The notes below the pieces were generated by a model. That model worked only from the letters and a program-made list of their open reading frames with translations, ran no database searches and was not told the origin of the DNA. The translations under genes and the position numbers were made by a program. Positions 9,778-18,886 of a stretch of 64,000 nt of DNA are shown here, piece after piece (positions within the stretch are counted from its first letter, which is position 1; the number at the start of each line of letters is the position of its first letter). The stretch is from positions 1,954,971-2,018,970 of the forward strand of contig NZ_KI530762.1 in the NCBI RefSeq assembly GCF_000488275.1, in the 5' to 3' direction. The DNA comes from Acinetobacter brisouii CIP 110357. GTDB lineage: Bacteria; Pseudomonadota; Gammaproteobacteria; Pseudomonadales; Moraxellaceae.

Positions 9778-10452
9778 TCAGTTATGCCCTAAACGGTAGC
9801 CCAAGCCACGGATCGTACGAATAAAATCTTTCCCGAGTTTGGCACGCAAATGGTGAATATAAACCTCAATGGTATTGCTAGAGACTTCACTATCAAAGTC
9901 ATACAGCTTATCTTCCAAATTAGACTTGGAAAAGATCTTATTTGGATGGGTCATGAGTGGGGTTAAAATTGCCCATTCACGATTCGATAATTCAATGATT
10001 TGCCCATTGAGCTTGGCAATGTGCTGCTCGAGATCGAGCACCAAATCACCATTAATCAACACTTTATCATTGGTGTTTGTTTTTACACCAATACCCGCAC
10101 GGCGCAATAACGCCTGAATACGCGCAAATAGCTCCTCAAATTCATAGGGCTTCACCAAATAATCGTCTGCACCTTGATTCAAACCATCCACACGATTTTC
10201 TAACTGATCCCGTGCCGAGATAATCAAAACTGGAATTTGTGTACGTTGGCGAATCTGCTTGAGAACCTGCATGCCATCCATCATCGGCAAGCCAAGATCA
10301 AGCAACACGATATCAAACGCTTGCTTAGACAATTCTGTCAGACCATCAACACCATTATTGACCCATTCAACATCAAAACCATGATATTTCAACAGGGTAA
10401 TGGTGGACTCTGCGATCATAAAATCATCTTCAATTATTAAGATCTTCGACAT
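9778..10452 (-). CDS. OmpR-family response regulator partner of the sensor kinase
   Basis: About 224 residues. The receiver domain begins MSKILIIEDDFMIAE (acidic pocket E-D-D), has the phosphoacceptor Asp in VLLDLGLPMMDG (about 51) and the conserved Lys in DDYLVKPYEF. The C-terminal winged-helix domain ends TIRGLGYRLGHN. The frame extends 3 codons further upstream, but MSKILII at 10452 is the natural start. It is in an operon with the histidine kinase. Class and pairing are certain; the regulon is not known. Confidence 0.92.
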   Translation of the reverse strand: MSKILIIEDDFMIAESTITLLKYHGFDVEWVNNGVDGLTELSKQAFDIVLLDLGLPMMDGMQVLKQIRQRTQIPVLIISARDQLENRVDGLNQGADDYLVKPYEFEELFARIQALLRRAGIGVKTNTNDKVLINGDLVLDLEQHIAKLNGQIIELSNREWAILTPLMTHPNKIFSKSNLEDKLYDFDSEVSSNTIEVYIHHLRAKLGKDFIRTIRGLGYRLGHN

Positions 10453-10473
10453 TCGATGCACTCTAATTACAAT

Positions 10474-10626
10474 TTACAGGTTGGCACACGACACCAACAT
10501 ATTTAATTCGGGGTGGATGACATAGCTGTCAATATCCAGCGACTTCAACAAAGTGGGAAGCATATGATCATGCTCACTTTTTGTTGCCGCTGTTATCACA
10601 AGCACACGACGTTGTTTCTGTGCCAC
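10474..10626 (-). pseudogene. Possible small ORF or gene remnant upstream of the response regulator
   Basis: A 50-codon minus-strand frame opening with GTG reads QKQRRVLVITAATKS...DSYVIHPELNMLVSCANL and stops 21 nt before the response regulator start. The amino-acid pattern (beta strand, helix, beta strand) looks like genuine coding, but I see no Shine-Dalgarno, and a different frame just upstream also looks coding (IPANSYFRDDVVFLEWHRNN). I read this as the end of a frameshifted or decayed gene. Family not recognised. Confidence 0.35.
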
Positions 10627-12199
10627 TCTAGAAAAACCACATCATCCCGAAAATATGAATTTGCAGGAATGGCTCTAAAGTATATCGCGCACCATGCATA
10701 TACAAACATTTTCAGCTGTGGCTCACTATAGTTCGATAATACCAAAAACCTGTTTGATACTTATCGCGATTAACGACAACATCAATCACTTCAAATATGA
10801 TGAATATAAACAATACTATTATCATCACTATTGAGCAATTTTTCTCATTCACACTTCTACATCACCAGAATATTGCAATTTGAACTTATGTTGGGCAATC
10901 ACTTCAATATGACTTGAAGCTCTATCTATATCTAATCGTTTGCATCCTGCGCCAAACCCGTTATTCAGAATAGAGGCTTAACTTCCGAGACTCACAAAAC
11001 AATAAGTAAAGTGAAGATCATTTCAATCAACCACACTGCCTGCAATAATCAAGCCGATTACAATCCTTGTCTTTCTCCAGTCGACATCAAGTCTTTTTTC
11101 TTAATACATCATCGAAAATTATACCTATAGGTATAATCATCATAAAACTGAGTCACAGCAAATATATCCAAGAATAAGACAGTCGAGCATTTTCTATTCT
11201 ACTATCCTAAAAATTTTTACTCCCTGCGGAATAATCAATCCTTAAAACGCAAACCAGCACGACTTCAAGCAGTTTAAGCTGATTGGCGAGAATTTGGCTT
11301 TAAACTGACCTGCAAATCAGCTTAGTTATTCTTCCGTATGGAAATTGCAATGTATAAGGACTAACTTAAAAAACACTTAAACAATAACTGTTAACATCTA
11401 CCCTCGCTAAAGCAACAGAACTCTTCTTGTAAAATCTACACTCTCAGAAAAATATCTTTTCATCAAAATACTATCGCGCTGTGTTGATATTTCCATCGTG
11501 GAATGTAATAAATACGATACATCGTCATGTTCTTCTTCTAAAATCTGCTCTGCATTTGGAACTAGGCTATTAATTATTTTCAGCAGCATAAATACCAGTG
11601 AATGATATAAGTTTCATTAACTCCTTCGCCGCACGATCTCGTATTTCCACTAGAACACTGTTATTTATACCCAAAATATATATTCAAAACGGGTTTTACA
11701 TTTTGATTGATAGCAGTTGCTTGGCACATAAATCAGTTAACAATAAATCAATACTGTATGATTCATCCACTGAGAACACTCGAATACAATGGGGCTTTTA
11801 AAATTAATTCAATTTTTGATTTTTATTCTTACTTCGAATATTTTCACACTTAAAATAGATCTGGTCTTTATTATCCAATACCTAGAAATGCAGGATCTAA
11901 AACCATGATTAAAACTATGCATAATTTTTTTGAATTTTAAAATACAAATTGTAGAGTTTCAGGGTAAAAGCAATCATGTAACCTAAAGTGACCATTTCAA
12001 ACCTTGTGAATAGTCTAAAAAATCAAGTTACGTTCTGATTGGAAAATAGATTATGAGGTAATGCTGTATGCCCAACTCGCTATTTTTCTTCAAGTTATAG
12101 CGTATATAAGACCATAAGTTCAGTCACAAGAAATATATCCTTCAAACCAAGACCAGTCACTTATACCTTTGAGGCTAAACCAATAAATTTATGCACCCG
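10627..12199. other. Gene-poor, AT-rich 1.6-kb stretch with weak repeats
   Basis: No convincing gene. Possible relics: a minus-strand 60-codon frame at 11407-11589 (IINSLVPNAEQILEEEHDDVS...), preceded in another frame by RDRAAKELMKLISFTG, suggesting a decayed gene; an inverted repeat TAAGCTGATT/AATCAGCTTA near 11273-11323; and a degenerate direct repeat of about 48 bp (11140-11188 and 12113-12160, sharing AGTCACA and AAATATATCC). The response regulator promoter probably lies at its left end. Confidence 0.5.
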
Positions 12200-12234
12200 A
12201 AAATAAAAAACCGCAGCCTTTCGGCTACGGTTTT
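12200..12234 (-). terminator. Porin gene terminator
   Basis: On the minus strand AAAACCGTAGCC-GAAA-GGCTGCGGTTTT forms a 12-bp stem with one wobble, followed by TTTTATTTT. It lies 26 nt after the porin stop codon. Confidence 0.85.
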
Positions 12235-12259
12235 AAAGCGTTACATCGTGTTCGTTAAA

Positions 12260-13687
12260 TTAGAAGTTATAACGAGCCATCAAGCCTACACGAGAGTAAT
12301 CACCCTTGTTGTCTACAAGCGCAGTTTTGCTTGCAAAAGTTTCACGTTGACCATAAGTGTATTCAACACCCAAATCTACGTCTTTAACAGGTGAGTAGAA
12401 GCTGTTAACAATAATGTTATACAAGTTCTTGTTCAAAGTTTGAGAAGCAGTTGTTTTTGCGTAGTTTGCATAAGTATTATCATTCTTATACCAGATTGCG
12501 CCAGCTGCTACAGTTGAACGGAATTTTGGTGACCATTTATGCGAGTAACCAAGCAAACCAGAATCGAACTCAGCTTCACCAATATAAAGATCTGTACCAA
12601 CACGAGAAGCAACATATGCATCATTTTGGAAGAACATATAGCGGTTATCACCTTTTACGTGATAATAGTTCGCAAATACAGTATCGTTTGGTGTAAAGCT
12701 ATATTTACCACCTACACCAACACCCCAACCCAACTTGGTTTCGTCAATGTTATAACCAGCATTAGTTGCTGCTGTTGCAGCAGAAATACGATTTTCATGC
12801 AACATACCATGAACTTGCAACAAACCTTTTTTATCAGCAGTAGCAATGTCATAACGTGCAGTTAACGCAGGTAAACGGTTACCGCCTGAAGATGTAGTAG
12901 TTGTTCCTGAAGCAAGTGCAGTACCAGCAGTACTTAACTTATCAACATCACCACCTTCCAACGCAACTAACACTTTTTGGTTAGCAGTGATTGGTTGAGT
13001 ATAACGTACTTGAACATTACGTTTTGTACCACCACCCATTGCACCATTGTAGTCAACAGTTTCAGGCATAGTATCAACATTGACAAATGGAGATGTAGTT
13101 TGACCGACTAACCATTTACCCAAAGAAAGGTAAGCATGACGCACACGGAATGAACCATCGCCATTTGTGCTGCTGCTGCCCATAAAGTCAGCTTCGAGTT
13201 TACCAGTTAAGTCGCCATATTGTGTTGGACGAACAACATCAACTCCAAGACGTGAAGTTGCAGCAGTCACGTTCAGGTTATTTCGAGTACCATTTGCAGA
13301 ATTTAAAGGTACTTTGTTGGTATTGTTGGTAATACTTGTAGTATCAGAGTTTCCACCTTTAGTGTCATAAGTGCTGTCTGCACGAACGCTACCATAAACT
13401 CTAAGCTGAGTTTGACCATCTGCAAGTGTGATCCAACCTGGTTTAGTGCTTGATGCTGTTGGTGCAACTGGCGCTGGTTTAGCTGCAGCAATTTGAGCTT
13501 GTTGTTGCAATTGAACTGCTTGTTGCTGTTGTTGGCTAGAAAGGCTTTGAACCATTTGCTGAAGTTCTGCAACTTGTGCTTTTAAGTCAGCAACTTGTTG
13601 TGTTGTTGTTGCTGCTTGAGCAGAACCCATTGCGCCCCACGCTAAAGCTGCGCTTACTGAAAGTGCTAATGTTTTTACCTTAACCAC
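12260..13687 (-). CDS. DcaP-like outer-membrane porin
   Basis: About 475 residues. Signal peptide VKVKTLALSVSAALAWGAMGSAQA, with cleavage after AQA. A coiled coil follows (about 30-75: QQVADLKAQVAELQQMVQ and a Q-rich tail), typical of trimeric DcaP porins, then a beta-barrel domain with alternating hydrophobic strands and an aromatic C-terminus (RVGLMARYNF). DcaP proteins take up anionic solutes such as dicarboxylates across the outer membrane. Start choice: the upstream ATG (13699) has no Shine-Dalgarno, whereas the GTG at 13687 follows GGAG with 6-nt spacing and gives a clean signal peptide. Monocistronic, with its own terminator. Confidence 0.9.
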   Translation of the reverse strand: MVKVKTLALSVSAALAWGAMGSAQAATTTQQVADLKAQVAELQQMVQSLSSQQQQQAVQLQQQAQIAAAKPAPVAPTASSTKPGWITLADGQTQLRVYGSVRADSTYDTKGGNSDTTSITNNTNKVPLNSANGTRNNLNVTAATSRLGVDVVRPTQYGDLTGKLEADFMGSSSTNGDGSFRVRHAYLSLGKWLVGQTTSPFVNVDTMPETVDYNGAMGGGTKRNVQVRYTQPITANQKVLVALEGGDVDKLSTAGTALASGTTTTSSGGNRLPALTARYDIATADKKGLLQVHGMLHENRISAATAATNAGYNIDETKLGWGVGVGGKYSFTPNDTVFANYYHVKGDNRYMFFQNDAYVASRVGTDLYIGEAEFDSGLLGYSHKWSPKFRSTVAAGAIWYKNDNTYANYAKTTASQTLNKNLYNIIVNSFYSPVKDVDLGVEYTYGQRETFASKTALVDNKGDYSRVGLMARYNF

Positions 13688-14168
13688 AGTATTCTCCATC
13701 CAATAAAAAACTTGTTGTTTTGAAAAGTATCGCTACTATTCCAAACTAAAGTAACAAAATTATGACAATCCCTTAATAAATTTAATCTTCCTTGCTTATT
13801 CAATATATTTCTATACAGCTTAAGTCGTAGAATTACACAAAAAATAACTTTAAATACTTTTTTTTCCAATACTCTGATCAAAAGAAAAATGTAATTTTTT
13901 AATTTTTTGTACATTTTTTAAACACTTACTCGTAATTAAAATCTTACCCCTGATTAATAAATGACAAATCCATCTAAAAAATCAATAATCATATTCTCGA
14001 TACAACTCTACATATCACACTAAAACACTGCAAAAAAAGTAACAGCTACGCCTATGATTGAGAAAAATCATGACTAAAATGCATAAGGTGAAACTCTCTC
14101 AAGCTCCCCTGTCGTTAAAAATGCGCAAGTGAACGATTATTTTTCAACCGATCTACTACATATACCAA
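13688..14168. promoter_or_regulatory. AT-rich divergent intergenic region between porin and acyltransferase
   Basis: About 480 bp without a gene, very rich in A and T with many poly-T tracts. It must hold the porin promoter (minus strand) and the promoter for the acyltransferase-patatin pair (plus strand). I could not single out a convincing -35/-10 pair or an operator. Confidence 0.4.
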
Positions 14169-14216
14169 ATGCTACGTGTAGTGGGATTAAAGGTAAAATT
14201 TACAATTTGTAAAACC

Positions 14217-14894
14217 ATGATGGGCACATCAGTTTACAATGCGTTCTTGTCAAAATGGCATTCAACGATCAATATGCAAGCCAAAAATTTTCCGAATCTA
14301 CCGCCCCAATTACCTGCACGTGGTACAGCACATAGTCGTGCTTGGTTTCGCCAATTGTTATTTTTACAAGGCTGGAGTTTTGAAGGAGAAATTCCTGACC
14401 TGCCCAAAGGGGTTGCGATTCTCATGCCGCATACCTCAAATTATGATGCTTGGTATGCTCTGATCGGGATTTTGGGTTTAGGGGTTAAAATATCAGTTTT
14501 AGGCAAGGCATCATTATTTAAAACACCGCTCAAACCATTACTTGAGCAAGTTGATGTCATTCCTATTCAGCGTAACAGCAAGAGTGGTTTTACTGAACAA
14601 GCTATTCAGATTATGCAATCCAGAGAAAAAATCTGGATTGGTCTGGCACCTGAAGGCACGCGTAAACACGCCCAAGACCTTAAAACTGGGTTTTACCGTA
14701 TTGCTACAGGTGCAAATGTGCCGATTGTTATGTTTGCACTTGATTATCAAAAGAAAGTTTTACGCTGTTTGGGTGCGCTGCAACCAAGTGGTGACTACGA
14801 GCAGGATTTAGACAAAATATTAACTCACTACCAAGGGCAATTTTATCCAAAACGCCTTGAATGGCTGTCTGAACCCTTACGCAAACTTTTGTAA
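14217..14894 (+). CDS. Lysophospholipid acyltransferase family (PlsC-like)
   Basis: About 225 residues. Acyltransferase block I is HTSNYDAW (an HX4D variant), followed by block III-like LAPEGTRKHAQDLKTGFYRIA and VPIVMFALDYQ. These features place it in the 1-acylglycerol-3-phosphate acyltransferase superfamily, acting at the inner membrane on lysophospholipids or related acceptors. No long membrane segment is seen. Several starts are possible: ATG at 14169, tandem ATGs at 14217/14220, and ATG at 14274 (MQAKNFPNLPP). None has a clear Shine-Dalgarno, so the start is uncertain. It is followed 74 nt later by a patatin lipoprotein gene. Confidence 0.82.
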   Translation: MMGTSVYNAFLSKWHSTINMQAKNFPNLPPQLPARGTAHSRAWFRQLLFLQGWSFEGEIPDLPKGVAILMPHTSNYDAWYALIGILGLGVKISVLGKASLFKTPLKPLLEQVDVIPIQRNSKSGFTEQAIQIMQSREKIWIGLAPEGTRKHAQDLKTGFYRIATGANVPIVMFALDYQKKVLRCLGALQPSGDYEQDLDKILTHYQGQFYPKRLEWLSEPLRKLL

Positions 14895-14968
14895 AAATAC
14901 TGGTCAATATCTAAAAAATTTGCTGATATAAGCGCTCCCATTTTTTCATGCACATAACATTTGATTAT

Positions 14969-15889
14969 ATGATACTTAAAATAACACGCTGGTCCTGCAT
15001 TGCCTTACTGGGTGCAGGACTACTGGGATGTGACACAACAGGTTCTAAAAAAACACTTCCAACACTTAAACCACGCGAACCCGTTATTGCAATTGCCCTA
15101 GGCGGTGGTGGAGCCAAGGGTTTTTCACATATTGGCGTGATTAAAGTACTCGAATCACACGGGATTAGACCCAAAATTGTCACAGGAACCAGTGCAGGCA
15201 GTTTTGTAGGTAGCCTATATGCCAGCGGCAAAACACCTTATCAATTACAACAACTGGCTTTTCAGCTCAAAGAGTCTGACTTACGTGATCTGACCTTTAA
15301 CCGCCAAGGCGTGGTACTGGGACAAAAACTACAAGATTACGTTAATGCCAATGCTGGCAATAAGCCCATCCAGCAATTCCCGATCCGTTTTGCAGCCGTG
15401 GCAACACGTCTGGACAATGGCAAAAAAACCGAGTTTATTCGGGGCAATGTCGGTCAGGCTGTTCGCGCCTCTTGTAGTATTCCCAACGTATTTGTACCCG
15501 CAACCATTGCAGGCGTGAAATATGTCGACGGCGGATTAGTCAGCCCTATTCCCGTCAGTACCGCAAAAAGCATGGGCGCAGATATTGTGATTGCAGTTGA
15601 TATTTCTGCACGCCCAAGTAAAACTGGTGCAGGTAACATGTTTGGCCTACTTGATCAAACCATTAACATTATGGGTCAACAAAGCATTCAACAGGAATTA
15701 CAACAAGCGACTGTGGTGATTCAGCCTAAAGTCGGCAATTTGGGTGTGCTTGATTTGAGCTCCAGCCAAAATGCGATTTTAGAAGGCGAACAAGCGGCAC
15801 AAGCGAAGATTCCTGCCATAGAAGCAGCAATTGCCAACTTTAAAAAATCACCTGCCGCTCTAAGGCCTGCTCCGCACCCGCGTTTCTAA
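14969..15889 (+). CDS. Patatin-like phospholipase lipoprotein (RssA-like)
   Basis: About 306 residues. It starts with a lipoprotein signal (MILKITRWSCIALLGAGLLGC, lipobox LLGC), so it should be anchored in the envelope. Patatin signatures follow: oxyanion loop GGGGAKG (about 50), nucleophile elbow GTSAGS with the catalytic Ser (about 78), and the catalytic Asp in VDGGL (about 190). It hydrolyses acyl ester bonds of lipids. An in-frame ATG lies 7 codons upstream at 14948; I chose 14969 because it gives a canonical n-region. The neighbouring acyltransferase suggests a role in lipid remodelling, which is an inference. Confidence 0.87.
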   Translation: MILKITRWSCIALLGAGLLGCDTTGSKKTLPTLKPREPVIAIALGGGGAKGFSHIGVIKVLESHGIRPKIVTGTSAGSFVGSLYASGKTPYQLQQLAFQLKESDLRDLTFNRQGVVLGQKLQDYVNANAGNKPIQQFPIRFAAVATRLDNGKKTEFIRGNVGQAVRASCSIPNVFVPATIAGVKYVDGGLVSPIPVSTAKSMGADIVIAVDISARPSKTGAGNMFGLLDQTINIMGQQSIQQELQQATVVIQPKVGNLGVLDLSSSQNAILEGEQAAQAKIPAIEAAIANFKKSPAALRPAPHPRF

Positions 15890-15929
15890 AAACACCCAAT
15901 AAACATATTTTTTAGCAATATCATCTGCT

Positions 15930-15958
15930 ACATTAGTGAGTAACTAATGTGATTTTTG
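15930..15958 (+). terminator. Terminator between patatin gene and nfeD
   Basis: ACATTAGT-gagta-ACTAATGT hairpin followed by GATTTTTG on the plus strand, about 45 nt after the patatin stop. It separates that unit from nfeD-qmcA. Confidence 0.6.
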
Positions 15959-15987
15959 CACATAAAACCAATAAATAGAGACAACTT

Positions 15988-16473
15988 ATGCAGATTGTGT
16001 TGGAACCTTGGCACTGGTTTGTTTTGGGCATTGGCTTGATGCTGATTGAACTGGTTATACCCACTTTTGCAGCGATTTGGTTTGGTCTCGCTGCGATCAT
16101 GGTCAGTATTTTATATTGGATTTTTCCATGGATGGGCTTTGCTACCCAAGTCGTGACATGGACCATTTTATCAATTTTATGCACCATACTCTGGTTTAAA
16201 TTTATTAAACCGTTATCGATTGATAAAACCAAGGCTGGCCTACCCCGTGAGGCGACCATTGGGCAAATTGGCATGGTCATTCAGACTGGACTTAATCATG
16301 AGCAAATCAAAGTCCGGTTTTCTTTACCAATACTCGGTGCAGATGAATGGGTATGCCGCACTGCATCCAGTGTACAGGTTGGTGATCGCGTGATTGTGAC
16401 TGATATTTTAGGCAATGACCTGCTGGTACAACGCTATTCTTCAAATCCTTCTTCTCCACAACAAGGAAAATAA
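15988..16473 (+). CDS. NfeD-like membrane protein
   Basis: 161 residues. Two to three membrane helices fill the first 75 residues (FVLGIGLMLIELVIPTFAAIWFGLAAIMVSILYW is continuous), followed by a soluble C-terminal OB-fold domain (about 90-150: GLPREATIGQIG...VGDRVIVTDILGN). This is the short form of NfeD that lacks the protease domain. NfeD proteins pair with stomatin-like proteins, and here the partner gene starts 3 nt downstream, so the two are surely one operon. Likely scaffolding of inner-membrane microdomains. Confidence 0.9.
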   Translation: MQIVLEPWHWFVLGIGLMLIELVIPTFAAIWFGLAAIMVSILYWIFPWMGFATQVVTWTILSILCTILWFKFIKPLSIDKTKAGLPREATIGQIGMVIQTGLNHEQIKVRFSLPILGADEWVCRTASSVQVGDRVIVTDILGNDLLVQRYSSNPSSPQQGK

Positions 16474-16475
16474 TA

Positions 16476-17330
16476 ATGAGCGCAAGTATTATTGTTTTAG
16501 CACTTCTTGCTTTTGTTGCAGTCACTATTTTTAAAGGTGTACGTATTGTTCCACAAGGCAACAAATGGATCGTGCAACGTTTAGGTAAATACCATACGAC
16601 TCTTGGGCCAGGTTTAAGTATTATTATTCCGTATATTGATGATATTGCTTATAAAGTCACAACCAAAGATATTGTTCTCAACATTCCTTCTCAAGAAGTT
16701 ATTACCCGTGACAATGCCGTTTTATTGATGAATGCTGTGGCATACATTAACCTGACCACGCCTGAAAAAGCAGTCTATGGTATTGAAAATTTTAATATCG
16801 CAATTCAAAACTTGGTGCAAACTTCCTTGCGTTCAATTGTTGGTGAAATGGATCTGGACGATGCCTTGTCGTCACGTGATCATATTAAAGCCAAGTTGAA
16901 AGCTGCAATTTCCGATGATATTGCCGACTGGGGCATTACCTTAAAAACGGTAGAAATTCAGGATATTCAACCATCTACGACGATGCAGGCTGCTATGGAA
17001 GCACAAGCTGCGGCAGAACGTCAGCGCCGTGCAACCGTCACCAAAGCCGATGGTGAAAAACAGGCTGCTATTTTAGAGGCGGATGGACGTTTAGAAGCGT
17101 CACGCCGTGATGCCGAAGCGCAAGTGGTTTTGGCAGAGGCTTCGCAAAAAGCGATTGCCATGGTGAGTTCAGCAATCGGCGATCAGGAAATTCCTGTATC
17201 TTATTTACTTGGTGAACAGTACATTAAAGCCATGCAGGATATGGCAAAATCCAACAATGCAAAAACTGTGGTACTACCAGCCGATGTGCTCAATACCATT
17301 CGTGGCATTATGGGACGTAATTTAAAGTAA
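16476..17330 (+). CDS. qmcA: SPFH/Band 7 (stomatin-like) protein, QmcA type
   Basis: 284 residues. A single N-terminal membrane helix (about 2-20) is followed by a Band 7/SPFH domain (VRIVPQGNKWIVQRLGKYHTTL to about residue 170), then an A/E/R/K-rich coiled coil (AAMEAQAAAERQRRATVTKADGEKQ). These proteins oligomerise on the inner membrane and are linked to membrane quality control with FtsH. It forms a tight pair with the NfeD-like gene upstream. It ends at a bidirectional terminator shared with ispA. Confidence 0.9.
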   Translation: MSASIIVLALLAFVAVTIFKGVRIVPQGNKWIVQRLGKYHTTLGPGLSIIIPYIDDIAYKVTTKDIVLNIPSQEVITRDNAVLLMNAVAYINLTTPEKAVYGIENFNIAIQNLVQTSLRSIVGEMDLDDALSSRDHIKAKLKAAISDDIADWGITLKTVEIQDIQPSTTMQAAMEAQAAAERQRRATVTKADGEKQAAILEADGRLEASRRDAEAQVVLAEASQKAIAMVSSAIGDQEIPVSYLLGEQYIKAMQDMAKSNNAKTVVLPADVLNTIRGIMGRNLK

Positions 17331-17343
17331 TTGATTTAAAAAT

Positions 17344-17370
17344 AAAAAAAGCGGCTAAGCCGCTTTTTTT
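17344..17370. terminator. Bidirectional terminator between qmcA and ispA
   Basis: AAAAAAAGCGGC-TAA-GCCGCTTTTTTT is a perfect symmetrical hairpin with A- and T-runs on both sides. It serves both convergent genes, and its right end overlaps the ispA stop codon. Confidence 0.92.
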
Positions 17371-18277
17371 AATGTTGCCGCGCCAGTAAAAACTGGGTAA
17401 TCGCATGCAATTGCTGTGCATCTTCCCCAAAATAACTCAAAGCTTGTAATGCCTGATCATGCAATTGCTGTGCATACGCTTGTGCGGCATCTAAACCTAA
17501 AAGCGCAGGATACGTTGATTTTTCAACTTCTAGATCTTTACCCGCCGTTTTACCCAAGACTTCAGTTTCAGCCGTGACATCTAAAATATCATCCTGTACC
17601 TGAAATGCCAGACCAATTGACTGTCCAAACTGACGTAACTGTGGAATAGCAGGATCTGTACCTTTAAAAATCGTCACCGCCGCCATCATGATTGCAGCCT
17701 GAATCAATGCACCTGTTTTGTTACGGTGAATATTTTCCAAGGCTTCTTGATTCACTTTTTTGCCTTCGGCTTGTAAATCAAGTACCTGACCGCAAACCAT
17801 TTTCGAGCTAGCTGTTGCTAAAATCTGCATTTGCTTTAACACAATACCAGACTCAATCGCTACACCTGTATCAAACAAACGGCTGCCCAGCACTTCATAT
17901 GCCATTGACTGCAACACATCACCTGCCAGTAAAGCCGTATCTTCCCCAAATGCAACATGGCACGTCGGTTGTCCACGGCGCAAAGAATCATTGTCCATAC
18001 ACGGCAAATCATCATGTGCCAACGAGTAACAATGGATCAATTCAACTGCAACTGCCGCACGACGTACTGCTGCCACATGCCTATGTGGTTGTAATGCCGC
18101 AGTTGCATAACAGAGTGCAGGTCGTACACGCTTCCCCCCCAACATCACAGCATGATATACCGCACCTTTTAAAGGCTCAGGCAGTGCAAAAGCATCTAAT
18201 GCTTGTGTTAAATCCTGTTGAATTTGTTGCTGTGCAGATTTTAAAACGTCTGCAGATATTGATGCGATTATTGACAC
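17369..18277 (-). CDS. ispA: Farnesyl diphosphate synthase (IspA)
   Basis: 302 residues. All-alpha polyprenyl synthase with the first Asp-rich motif DDLPCMD (about 86) and the second DDILD (about 227), plus GGKRVRPALCY near the N-terminus and KTAGKDLEVEKSTYP. It condenses IPP with DMAPP and GPP to give FPP for quinone and undecaprenyl lipid synthesis. Start: the longest frame opens with TTG inside the upstream yjdM gene. The GTG at 18277 is preceded by GAGG with 5-nt spacing and lies 22 nt after yjdM, so I prefer it. It probably forms an operon with yjdM. Confidence 0.93.
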   Translation of the reverse strand: MSIIASISADVLKSAQQQIQQDLTQALDAFALPEPLKGAVYHAVMLGGKRVRPALCYATAALQPHRHVAAVRRAAVAVELIHCYSLAHDDLPCMDNDSLRRGQPTCHVAFGEDTALLAGDVLQSMAYEVLGSRLFDTGVAIESGIVLKQMQILATASSKMVCGQVLDLQAEGKKVNQEALENIHRNKTGALIQAAIMMAAVTIFKGTDPAIPQLRQFGQSIGLAFQVQDDILDVTAETEVLGKTAGKDLEVEKSTYPALLGLDAAQAYAQQLHDQALQALSYFGEDAQQLHAITQFLLARQH

Positions 18278-18299
18278 ATCTGCCTCGAATATATTGAAA

Positions 18300-18641
18300 T
18301 TACGCTTTTTTAACAAATTCTGATTTAAGCTTCATTGCGCCAATACCATTGATTTTACAGTCGATATTGTGACCATCACTCGCATCAGCAAGCAAACGGA
18401 TGCCTTTCACTTTGGTACCCACTTTAACGACTAATGATGAGCCTTTGACTTTTAGATCTTTAATTACAGTGACGCTGTCACCATCTTGCAAGACTTGACC
18501 ATGTGCATCGACAACTTGCTCAGCTTGTTCAGTGGCTACCTCGCCTTCTTTCCATTCATAAGAACATTCTGGGCAAATCAATAATTCACCATCGGCATAG
18601 GTATATTCAGATTGGCACTTTGGACAAGCAGGAATTGTCAT
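18300..18641 (-). CDS. yjdM: YjdM/PhnA-family zinc-ribbon protein
   Basis: 113 residues. The N-terminal zinc ribbon [15 protein letters not shown]...[10 protein letters not shown] has two CxxC pairs, followed by a small beta-barrel domain with the family motif [23 protein letters not shown] (quoted with breaks in conservation). It was named PhnA in E. coli, although a role in phosphonate use is not established. The ATG at 18641 corresponds to the E. coli start; another ATG lies 3 codons upstream. It lies immediately upstream of ispA on the same strand. Confidence 0.88.
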   Translation of the reverse strand: MTIPACPKCQSEYTYADGELLICPECSYEWKEGEVATEQAEQVVDAHGQVLQDGDSVTVIKDLKVKGSSLVVKVGTKVKGIRLLADASDGHNIDCKINGIGAMKLKSEFVKKA

Positions 18642-18886
18642 ATTAATCATCTCAAAATAAAAAGCATTATCACCTGATTGTTGTTTTTTTTCAAAAATAT
18701 CTGAACGATCTCAGCAAAATACATCAGCCCGATTGAAAATCGAATAATTTTTAATCAAAAAATATTTATTATTTTCAAAAAGTTATCATACAAAAGTTGC
18801 ACATCAACCAGTCATTCATAAGGCTAGGCTAAATTATAGCAATCTATTACAATACACAATCTTGTGGATTTACTGAGCATACCATT

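Noticed and set aside
8429..10452. Calling the two-component pair pmrAB (polymyxin resistance)
   Set aside because: The sensor resembles both QseC and PmrB and no pmrC gene is adjacent, so a specific name is not justified.
10513..10731. Plus-strand 72-codon ORF near the response regulator
   Set aside because: The minus-strand reading of the same bases looks more like coding (VLVITAATKS...), and the plus frame has a Cys/His-rich, unlikely composition.
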